Assembly: GCA_039822785.1 (NCBI GenBank)
Contig: JBCBMO010000005.1
Location: 62,001-126,000 of the forward strand
Source: Thermohalobaculum sp039822785
GTDB taxonomy: Bacteria > Pseudomonadota > Alphaproteobacteria > Rhodobacterales > Rhodobacteraceae
Length of the DNA: 64,000 nt
Direction of reading: 5' to 3'
Both the position numbers and the translations under genes were made by a program. Shown piece after piece: positions 53,154-60,331 of the stretch. The notes beneath the pieces are model-generated. The model did no database searches. It was given only the letters and a program-made list of their open reading frames with translations, and was not told the origin of the DNA. Each line of letters begins with the position of its first letter. The first letter of the stretch is position 1.

Positions 53154-54494
53154 ATGAACGACCAGACCCCGAAGCCTCCCCGCCGGGGCACGCTGCCGCG
53201 CTACTCCGCAACCTTCGACCCCCATACCCTGTCCGAGATCCGGCGCGCGGCGGCGACGGGCGTCTACGATATTCGTGGCGGCGGGGCGAAGCGGCGCGTG
53301 CCGCATTTCGACGACCTGCTGTTCCTCGGCGCCTCGGTCTCGCGCTATCCGCTGGAGGGGTATCGCGAGGCCTGCAACACCAAGGTCACCCTGGGCACCC
53401 GCTTCGCCAAGAAGCCCGTCGAACTGGCCATCCCCATCACCATCGCCGGCATGAGCTTCGGTTCGCTCTCAGGTCAGGCGAAGGAGGCGCTCGGCCGCGG
53501 CGCCACGCTCGCCGGCACCTCCACCACCACCGGCGACGGCGGCATGACGGCGGAGGAGCGCGGCCACTCCGACACGCTCGTCTACCAGTACCTGCCCAGC
53601 CGCTATGGCATGAACCCCGACGATCTGCGCCGCGCCGATGCCATCGAAGTGGTGATTGGCCAGGGGGCGAAACCCGGCGGCGGCGGCATGCTGCTCGGCC
53701 AGAAGATCGGGCCGCGCGTTGCCGAGATGCGCACCCTGCCCGAAGGCGTCGACCAGCGCTCCGCCTGCCGCCACCCGGACTGGACCGGCCCGGACGATCT
53801 GGAGATCAAGATCGAGGAGTTGCGCGAGATCACCGATTGGCAGGTGCCGATCTACGTGAAAGTGGGCGCCTCGCGACCCTATTACGACGTGGCGCTGGCG
53901 GTGAAATCGGGCGCCGACGTCGTGGTGCTCGACGGGATGCAGGGCGGCACGGCCGCGACGCAGGACGTCTTCATCGAGCACGTGGGGATCCCCACGCTCT
54001 CCGCCATCCGCCCTGCCGTGCGCGCGCTCGAAGACATCGGCATGCATCGCGAGGTGCAGCTCGTCGTCTCCGGCGGGATCCGCAACGGCGCCGATGCGGC
54101 CAAGGCGCTGGCGCTTGGCGCCGATGCGGTCTCCATCGGCTCCGCGGCGCTCGTGGCCCTCGGCGATAACGACCCGCGGTGGGAGGCGGAGTACGAAGCC
54201 CTGGGCACGACCGCCGGCGCCTACGACGACTGGCACGAGGGGCAGGACCCCGCCGGCATCACCACCCAGGACCCCGCACTCGCGAGCCGCCTGGACCCGG
54301 TGATGGGGGGCCGCCGGCTCGCCAACTACCTGCAGGTCATGACGCTGGAACTGCAGACACTCGCCCGCGCCTGCGGCAAGTCCGATGTGCGCAACTTCGA
54401 GCCTGAGGACCTGGTCGCGCTGACCATCGAGGCCGCGGCGATGGCCGAGGTCCCCCTGGCAGGCACTTCCTGGATCCCCGGCAAGAACATCTGA
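53154..54494 (+). CDS. mgsC: FMN-dependent glutamate synthase-like protein, subunit C (MgsC/GlxD-like)
   Basis: 446 residues from the ATG at 53154, 4 bp after mgsB. The FMN-binding (beta/alpha)8 barrel shows ITIAGMSFGSLSGQAKEALG, GTSTTTGDGGMTAEERGHSD, GQGAKPGGGGMLLGQKIGPR, VGASRPYYDVALAVKSGADV, VVLDGMQGGTAATQDVF and SGGIRNGADAAKALALGADA. It catalyses the reductive transfer on a 2-oxoglutarate or glutamate backbone in the mgs complex. Co-transcribed with A, B and the synthetase downstream. Confidence 0.86.
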   Translation: MNDQTPKPPRRGTLPRYSATFDPHTLSEIRRAAATGVYDIRGGGAKRRVPHFDDLLFLGASVSRYPLEGYREACNTKVTLGTRFAKKPVELAIPITIAGMSFGSLSGQAKEALGRGATLAGTSTTTGDGGMTAEERGHSDTLVYQYLPSRYGMNPDDLRRADAIEVVIGQGAKPGGGGMLLGQKIGPRVAEMRTLPEGVDQRSACRHPDWTGPDDLEIKIEELREITDWQVPIYVKVGASRPYYDVALAVKSGADVVVLDGMQGGTAATQDVFIEHVGIPTLSAIRPAVRALEDIGMHREVQLVVSGGIRNGADAAKALALGADAVSIGSAALVALGDNDPRWEAEYEALGTTAGAYDDWHEGQDPAGITTQDPALASRLDPVMGGRRLANYLQVMTLELQTLARACGKSDVRNFEPEDLVALTIEAAAMAEVPLAGTSWIPGKNI

Positions 54495-54501
54495 GGCCCC
54501 C

Positions 54502-55809
54502 ATGACAATCGACCTGGCCGCCGAGGCGAAAGCCCGCGGCATCAAGTACTTCCAGATCTCCTTCACCGATCTCTTCGGCGTCATGCGGGCAAAACTCGTC
54601 CCGGCCTCCGCCATCGGCCAGATGCAGGAGGAGGGCGCGGGTTTCGCCGGTTTCGCCACCTGGCTCGACATGACGCCCGCCTATCCGGACATGTTCGCCC
54701 TGCCCGACCCCGCGAGCCTGATCCAGTTGCCCTGGAAACCCGAGGTCGGCTGGCTCGCCGCCGATCTGTGGATGGAGGGCAAGCCCGTCGACCAGGCGCC
54801 GCGCAACACGCTGAAGCGGGTGGCCGAGGCGGCGCTGGCCAAGGGCTATCGCATGAAGCACGGTGTTGAGTGCGAGTATTTCCTCGTCAGCCCCGACGGG
54901 ACCGCCGTGTCGGACGGGCGGGACGGGCAGGAGAAGCCCTGCTACGACATCGCGGCCCTCATGCGCCGCTACGACGTGATCGCCGAGATCTGCGACGCGA
55001 TGGAGAGCCTGGGCTGGGGGCCGTACCAGAACGACCACGAGGACGCGAACGGCCAGTTCGAGATGAACTGGGACTATGCAGATGCGCTGGTGACCGCCGA
55101 CCGCCACGCCTTCTTCAAGTACATGGTCAAGACGGTGGCCGAGGCGCATGGTCTGCGCGCGACCTTCATGCCAAAGCCCTTTGCGCATCTCACCGGCAAC
55201 GGCTGCCATGCCCATGTCAGCGTCTGGAACCCCACGGGGGAGACCAACCTCTTCGACGACCCCGCCGGCGCGCTGGGCGTCTCGACGCTCGGCTATCAGT
55301 TCCTGGGCGGCGTGCTGGCCCATGCGGAGGGGCTGTGTGCCGTCGCCAACCCCACGGTGAACAGCTACAAGCGGCTGAACGCGCCCCGCACGCTCTCGGG
55401 CGCCTCCTGGTCGCCCAATACGGTCACCTATGGGGGCAACAACCGCACGCATATGGTGCGCATCCCCGACGCCGGGCGCTTCGAGCTGCGCCTCGCCGAC
55501 GGTGCGGCGAACCCGTATCTGTATCCCGCTGCGATCCTGGCCGCTGGGCTCGACGGGATCGAGCACGCCCGCGATCCGGGCCCGCGCCTGGACATCGACA
55601 TGTACGCAGAGCCGGAGAAGGCGCCCGACGCCCGGCCGCTGCCGCGCAACCTGTTGGATGCGCTCCGCGCGCTCGAGGGCAACGACGCGCTCACGACCGG
55701 CATCGGGGAGGAGACGGTGGCGGCCTTCCTCAAGCTGCGCCACGACGACTGGACCCAGTACATGCGCCATCTGAGCGACTGGGAGCGCGAGACGACCCTG
55801 GACTGCTGA
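54502..55809 (+). CDS. gmaS: Gamma-glutamylmethylamide synthetase / type III-like glutamine synthetase (GmaS/GlnT-like)
   Basis: 435 residues of the glutamine synthetase superfamily. Conserved parts: IKYFQISFTDLFGVMRAKLV, the metal and ATP site segment GPYQNDHEDANGQFEMNWDY, HLTGNGCHAHVSVW and RIPDAGRFELRLADGAANPY. GmaS ligates glutamate with methylamine; GlnT ligates it with ammonia; the two are not distinguishable here by eye. Position after MgsABC favours GmaS. No N-methylglutamate dehydrogenase genes follow in the window. Confidence 0.83.
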   Translation: MTIDLAAEAKARGIKYFQISFTDLFGVMRAKLVPASAIGQMQEEGAGFAGFATWLDMTPAYPDMFALPDPASLIQLPWKPEVGWLAADLWMEGKPVDQAPRNTLKRVAEAALAKGYRMKHGVECEYFLVSPDGTAVSDGRDGQEKPCYDIAALMRRYDVIAEICDAMESLGWGPYQNDHEDANGQFEMNWDYADALVTADRHAFFKYMVKTVAEAHGLRATFMPKPFAHLTGNGCHAHVSVWNPTGETNLFDDPAGALGVSTLGYQFLGGVLAHAEGLCAVANPTVNSYKRLNAPRTLSGASWSPNTVTYGGNNRTHMVRIPDAGRFELRLADGAANPYLYPAAILAAGLDGIEHARDPGPRLDIDMYAEPEKAPDARPLPRNLLDALRALEGNDALTTGIGEETVAAFLKLRHDDWTQYMRHLSDWERETTLDC

Positions 55810-55810
55810 G

Positions 55811-55884
55811 CCGGTAGGGTGCGTGCTCCGCACGCACCTTGGTCTCCTTGTCCGGCGGTGCGTGCAGAGCACGCACCCTACCGG
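55811..55884. repeat. Nested hairpin repeat between convergent genes
   Basis: 17-bp perfect outer arms (55811-55827 and 55868-55884) enclose two copies of a 9-bp stem: GGTGCGTGC-TCC-GCACGCACC (55818-55838) and GGTGCGTGC-AGA-GCACGCACC (55857-55877). It sits between the convergent gmaS and aldehyde dehydrogenase genes. Looks like a REP-type or paired-repeat element that could act as a bidirectional terminator. Confidence 0.75.
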
Positions 55885-55897
55885 GTGGCACCTGCGT

Positions 55898-57376
55898 TCA
55901 GCGGATCACGAAGGGGTTCGCCATGGGGCTCGCGGCGGTGCTGATCCAGACCGTCTTGGTGCGGGTGTAGTCCAGGACCGCCTCCGCGCCCGCCTCCCGC
56001 CCATAGCCCGATTGGTTGAAGCCGCCGAAGGGCGCGATGGGCAACACCGCGCGATAGGTGTTCACCCAGCAGATGCCGGCCCGCAGGCGCCGCGACACCC
56101 GATGTGCCCGGGCGACATCGCGGGTGAACACGCCGGAGCCGAGGCCGAAGGGCGTCGCGTTGGCAAACCCGATCGCCTCCTCCTCCGTATCGAAGGGCAC
56201 GACCGACATCACCGGGGCGAACATCTCGACCTTCAGCGTCTCGATCTCATCGTTGGGACAGTCCACCAGGGTGGGCGCGAAGTAGTTTCCCGGCCGGCCC
56301 AGGCGCGCTCCACCGAAGCGGACCGTGGCCCCCTGCGCGACGGCCGTCGCCAGCGTCTTCTCCGCCCGCTCGATCTGCGCTGCAGTGCAGAGCGGGCCCA
56401 GATGACTACGCGCTTCCTGGGGGTCGCCCACGACGATCCCGGCGGTCTTCTCCTCGATCAGGCTTAGCAGCGGCTCCAGCACGGCGCGGTGCACATAGGC
56501 CCGTGAGCCGGCCACACAGGACTGCCCCGACGCCCCGAAGTTCCCGGCGATCAACCCGTTCGCAGCACTCTCCAGGTCCGCATCCTCGAAGACCAGGATC
56601 GGCGATTTGCCGCCAAGCTCCAGCGTCGTGACCGCCAGGTTCTCCGCCGCGTTGCGCACCACATGGCGCGCGGTCTCCGGTCCGCCGGTGAACGCGATCC
56701 GGTCGACGCGGGGATCGCGGGTAAGCGGGATCGCGCAGTGCTCGGCATCGCCCGTGATCACCGAGACGACGCCGGGCGGAAAGCCCGCCTCCTCGATCAG
56801 TCGTGCGAACTCCAGCATCGGCGCCGGCGCGATCTCGGAGGCCTTGAGCACGACCGTGCAGCCTGCGGCCAGCGCGGGGCCGAGCTTGGTCGCCGTCAGG
56901 AACATCTGCGCATTCCAGGGCACGATGGCCGCCACGACCCCGATGGGCTCGCGCGTGGTAAAGACATGCAGGTCGGGCTTGTCGATGGGCAGCACCGCCC
57001 CTTCGATCTTGTCGGCAAGCCCGGCGTAGTAGCGATAGTAGTCGCCCACATAGCGGGTCTGGGCGACGGTCTCGGCCGCAAGCTTGCCGCTGTCGGTGGT
57101 CTCGATACGGCCGATCCGCTCGGCATTCGCCTCGATGAGATCGGCGAGCCGGTACAAGAGCTTGCCCCGCGCGGTCTGCGTCATGTCCCGCCAGGCCGGA
57201 TCGTCCAGCGCCCGGGACGCGGCGGCAATGGCGCGGTCCACATCGGCGGGGGCAGCGCAGGCAAAGCTCGCCCAGCTCTGACCCGTTGCCGGGTTCTCGG
57301 AGGTCATGACCTGTCCTGCGGCACCCTCGACCCAGGCGCCGTCGATGAACAGAGGGTAGTGCGGCAAATCTCTCAT
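55898..57376 (-). CDS. Aldehyde dehydrogenase, betaine/semialdehyde type
   Basis: 492 residues from the ATG at 57376, preceded by GAGG. MFLTATKLGPALAAGCTVVL, FTGGPETARHVV, TLELGGKSPILVFEDADLES (catalytic glutamate) and NFGASGQSCVAGSRAYVHRA (catalytic Cys) are complete. It starts 4 bp after the LLM gene stop and is the last gene of the minus-strand operon with the LLM monooxygenase and hydrolase. The substrate is probably an aldehyde produced by its operon partners. Confidence 0.9.
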   Translation of the reverse strand: MRDLPHYPLFIDGAWVEGAAGQVMTSENPATGQSWASFACAAPADVDRAIAAASRALDDPAWRDMTQTARGKLLYRLADLIEANAERIGRIETTDSGKLAAETVAQTRYVGDYYRYYAGLADKIEGAVLPIDKPDLHVFTTREPIGVVAAIVPWNAQMFLTATKLGPALAAGCTVVLKASEIAPAPMLEFARLIEEAGFPPGVVSVITGDAEHCAIPLTRDPRVDRIAFTGGPETARHVVRNAAENLAVTTLELGGKSPILVFEDADLESAANGLIAGNFGASGQSCVAGSRAYVHRAVLEPLLSLIEEKTAGIVVGDPQEARSHLGPLCTAAQIERAEKTLATAVAQGATVRFGGARLGRPGNYFAPTLVDCPNDEIETLKVEMFAPVMSVVPFDTEEEAIGFANATPFGLGSGVFTRDVARAHRVSRRLRAGICWVNTYRAVLPIAPFGGFNQSGYGREAGAEAVLDYTRTKTVWISTAASPMANPFVIR

Positions 57377-57380
57377 CGCC

Positions 57381-58415
57381 TCACCCGAACGCCGGCATGA
57401 CATCCTCCAGGAACCGCGCGAGCGAGGCGCGCTTCCGCTCAGCCGACATGCCGCTGTCGATCCAGAAGGCGAATTCGTCGAAGCCCAGATCCTCGTAGCG
57501 CCGGATCCGGTCGATCACCTCCTGCTTGGTGCCGATGGTCAGATCGCGATGCATGTTCGCCGGCGACATCATCGCGTTGGTGCGGATCTCGGACTCGGTG
57601 AGCGCGGCGATCATCCCCTGCGTGACCGGCCGCTTGTTCTGAAACCACGAGCCGAAGTAGCAGTAGAAGCGGCTGAGCTCCTCCGCCGCCCGCGCGGTGT
57701 CGTCATCGTCCGAGGCGACATAGGTGTGATGGAGTAGCAGGATCTTCGGCCGCTTGACGCCCGAAGTCTCGCAGGCGGCGTCGAAGCGCTGCTTCAGCGT
57801 CTCGATCTCCTCCATGCCCTGCCACAGCGGCGTGACCTGGACGTTGAAGCCGTTCGAGACCGCGAACTCGTGACTGCTGAGATCACGCGCCGCCACCCAG
57901 ATCGGTGGACCATCGGGCTGGACGGGCCGCGGCGCTGAGGTCGTGGCGGGGAAGCTGAAGAACTGTCCCTCGTGCGCATAATCACCCCGCCAGAGCTTGC
58001 GCAGGGCGGGCGCTGTCTCCCGCAGGCGCTGGCCCGCCTCCTGGGCATCCATCCCGGGCATCAGCCGCTCGTACTCATAGGCGTAGGCGCCGCGGGCGAT
58101 GCCCAGTTCCAGCCGCCCGCCGGTCATGAGATCGGTCGCCGCGGCCTCGCCCGCCAGTTTGATCGGATGCCAAAAGGGCACCACAACGGTGCCCGTGCCC
58201 AGCTTCACGTTCTTGGTGCGCCCCGCGAGATCGACGATCGAGAGAAAGGGATTGGGTGCGATGGTGAACTCCATCCCGTGGTGCTCACCGGTCCAGATTG
58301 CCCGCATGCCGCCCTGATCGGCCATGGTGCAGAGGTCGATGAACTCCTCATAGAGCGCGGTATGCGGCTGCTCCGGCGAGAGGCGTTCCATATGCGCAAA
58401 GAGCGAGAATTCCAC
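57381..58415 (-). CDS. LLM-class flavin-dependent monooxygenase
   Basis: 344 residues, GTG start with GGGAGGGA. Bacterial luciferase-like TIM barrel: WTGEHHGMEFTIAPNPFLSI, LGTGTVVVPFWHPIKLAGEA, GGRLELGIARGAYAYEYERL, PPIWVAARDLSSHEFAVSNG and LTIGTKQEVIDRIRRYEDLG. It oxygenates an unknown substrate using reduced flavin supplied by another protein. Between an alpha/beta hydrolase and an aldehyde dehydrogenase it may start a ring-cleavage or C-S/C-N-cleaving route. Confidence 0.88.
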   Translation of the reverse strand: MEFSLFAHMERLSPEQPHTALYEEFIDLCTMADQGGMRAIWTGEHHGMEFTIAPNPFLSIVDLAGRTKNVKLGTGTVVVPFWHPIKLAGEAAATDLMTGGRLELGIARGAYAYEYERLMPGMDAQEAGQRLRETAPALRKLWRGDYAHEGQFFSFPATTSAPRPVQPDGPPIWVAARDLSSHEFAVSNGFNVQVTPLWQGMEEIETLKQRFDAACETSGVKRPKILLLHHTYVASDDDDTARAAEELSRFYCYFGSWFQNKRPVTQGMIAALTESEIRTNAMMSPANMHRDLTIGTKQEVIDRIRRYEDLGFDEFAFWIDSGMSAERKRASLARFLEDVMPAFG

Positions 58416-58430
58416 GGTCGGTCCCTCCCG

Positions 58431-59309
58431 TCAGTCCGGTGATCTGTGGAGCGGCGCCTCGACGCCGGCGCCAAGGAATTGCTCGGCGACGGCAAGGATG
58501 GCGGCGTTGACCGCATTTGGATGCGTCATCGGCACCATATGCGCGGCGCCGGGCACGGTGATGGCCCGTCCGCCCGGCACCCGGGCGGCCATCGCCTCGC
58601 TCATCGCGGGCGTCGAGTTCGGGTCCAGGGCCCCGGTGAGGAAGAGCGCCGGGCAGCGCAGCCGCTGAAGTGCGTCGTCCGCCGGCCCGTCCTCCGCCGT
58701 GAAGACGCCGTAGGCGGCGCTGTAACCGTCCCAGGGCGCCTCGGTCAGCCAGCCGCGACAGGCAGTGGCGACCGGGGTGTGCTGGTCGTCGCCGAACCAC
58801 CGGTGCAGCGTCGCCGCGGGATCGGTGCCCCCGCCGGCGGCCAAAGCGGCGGCGCGGGCCCGAGCACCCGCCGCGGCCGCCGGGCTGCGCCGATAGATGG
58901 CGCTCAGGGCCACGACACCGCGGCAGAGCCCGGGGTGACGGAGGCCGAGATCGAGGGCGATCATCACGCCCATGGAGTGGCCGACCACCACGACAGGCGT
59001 GGCGAGCGTCGCCACCAGCCGCGCCAGCCGGTCGGTATAGGCGGCCAGGGACGGCGGGGCGTCGAGCGCCGCGCTCTCCCCGTGACCGGGCATATCGGGG
59101 GCGATCAGCCGAAAACGGCTCAGCGCCTCGAGCTGGGCACCCCAGGCCTCGGCCCGCAGACCCACGCCGTGCAGCAGCACCAGCGGCACGCCGCCCTGCG
59201 GCCCGGCCGTCACGCAGGCAAGCCCCGCGATCTCGGACCGCGGCCGAGGCCCCCAATGGGCCCCGGGCGCCCCACCGTTGTCGCGCGGCACTTCCCGAAG
59301 CTGCGCCAT
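58431..59309 (-). CDS. Alpha/beta hydrolase
   Basis: 292 residues from the ATG at 59309, seven bases after AGGAG; ATGs at 59315 and 59327 are alternatives. VLLHGVGLRAEAWGAQLEAL, nucleophile Ser in VVVGHSMGVMIALDLGL, the acid in FLTGALDPNSTPAMS and the His in VPGAAHMVPMTHPNAV form the catalytic triad. Resembles enol-lactonase or homoserine acyl-ester hydrolases. First gene of the LysR-opposed operon; it lies 15 bp before the LLM gene. Confidence 0.86.
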   Translation of the reverse strand: MAQLREVPRDNGGAPGAHWGPRPRSEIAGLACVTAGPQGGVPLVLLHGVGLRAEAWGAQLEALSRFRLIAPDMPGHGESAALDAPPSLAAYTDRLARLVATLATPVVVVGHSMGVMIALDLGLRHPGLCRGVVALSAIYRRSPAAAAGARARAAALAAGGGTDPAATLHRWFGDDQHTPVATACRGWLTEAPWDGYSAAYGVFTAEDGPADDALQRLRCPALFLTGALDPNSTPAMSEAMAARVPGGRAITVPGAAHMVPMTHPNAVNAAILAVAEQFLGAGVEAPLHRSPD

Positions 59310-59387
59310 GCTCATGCTCCTGCTCATCGGCGACAGTTTCGGTTTGCCGTGGCTTGGTTGGCAAATTAGACCTTTGGGATCTTCGCC

Positions 59388-59402
59388 ATAAGCCGGCGTT
59401 AT
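59388..59402. promoter_or_regulatory. Candidate LysR-type binding site
   Basis: ATAA-GCCGGCG-TTAT, the ATAA-N7-TTAT form common for LysR-type sites, in the 108-bp gap between the divergent hydrolase operon and the LysR gene, 15 bp before the LysR start. Confidence 0.5.
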
Positions 59403-59417
59403 GCGGAGGGTGTCGCC

Positions 59418-60308
59418 ATGGCTCGCTCGCTGCCCCCCCTCCCCTGGTTACGCAGCTTCGAATGCGCCGCGCGGCGGATGAGTTTCACGGCGGCGGCGGA
59501 CGAGCTCGGGCTGACGCAATCCGCCGTCAGCCAACACATTCGCGGCCTGGAACAGCACCTTGGCGTCCCGCTCTTCGAGCGAAAGCCGCGGGGCTTGGCG
59601 CTCACCGATCAGGGGCGCCGGCTGCAGCCGGACGTAAGCGCCGCCCTCGGCCTGCTCGCCCATGCAACCGCGGGCATGGTAGAGGAGACGGCCAAGAGCC
59701 TGCTGACCGTCGCCGCTTCGGTCAGCTTCGCGCAGTGGTACCTGGCGCCGGCGCTGCCCCAGTTCCTCGCCCGTCAGCCGGGCCTCAGCCTCCGTCTGGT
59801 CAGCACGGTCTGGCCTGACGATTTTCACAGCGCCGTCGCGGACGTGGAGATCCGCTTTGGCCCGGCCTCGGTCGTGGGTGAGGGCGCGGCGCGGCTGCTA
59901 CCGGACGGACTGGTCGCGATCGCCACGCCCCAGATCGCGGCCGATCCCGAATGCCTCAGTCACCACCGGCTGATCGAGGCGGTCGGCACCTCGGACGACT
60001 GGCGCAAATGGGCAGCCCATACGGGCCATGGCGCGGCGCTGGCACCGTCGATCTTTGTCGACTCCCACGGTCTTGCCGTCGATCTCGCCCGCAACGGCGC
60101 GGGGATCGCGGTGACCAGCGCGCTGCTGGCCGGTCCCTGCCTCGCCGCGGGCGAGCTTGTGGCGATCGACACGACCGTGGTGCCCAGCGAGGACGGCTTC
60201 TTCATCGCAACCCGGTCGCCGGCGTCGGAGGGCGCGGTCGCCTTCACGCAATGGCTGCAGGAGGAGATAGCCAAGCACACCGCCGAGCGGCAGTGCCCGG
60301 CCCCCTAA
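59418..60308 (+). CDS. LysR family transcriptional regulator, GcvA-like
   Basis: 296 residues with GGAGGG upstream. N-terminal HTH: LRSFECAARRMSFTAAADEL, GLTQSAVSQHIRGLEQHLGV, PLFERKPRGLALTDQGRRL, matching the GcvA subgroup. The effector-binding domain begins at about residue 92 (SLLTVAASVSFAQWYLAPAL). Divergent from the hydrolase-LLM-ALDH operon, which it likely activates; also probably autoregulated. Confidence 0.92.
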   Translation: MARSLPPLPWLRSFECAARRMSFTAAADELGLTQSAVSQHIRGLEQHLGVPLFERKPRGLALTDQGRRLQPDVSAALGLLAHATAGMVEETAKSLLTVAASVSFAQWYLAPALPQFLARQPGLSLRLVSTVWPDDFHSAVADVEIRFGPASVVGEGAARLLPDGLVAIATPQIAADPECLSHHRLIEAVGTSDDWRKWAAHTGHGAALAPSIFVDSHGLAVDLARNGAGIAVTSALLAGPCLAAGELVAIDTTVVPSEDGFFIATRSPASEGAVAFTQWLQEEIAKHTAERQCPAP

Positions 60309-60331
60309 GCCCGCAAGACTGCGGCGAGGCC

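Noticed and set aside
55811..55884. CRISPR array
   Set aside because: Only two inverted copies with no regular spacers and no cas genes.
57381..58415. Dimethylsulfide monooxygenase (DmoA) because of nearby mtoX
   Set aside because: The protein is 344 residues and looks like the general LLM group, while DmoA-type enzymes are longer and of the NtaA/SnaA group; only the broad family is supported.
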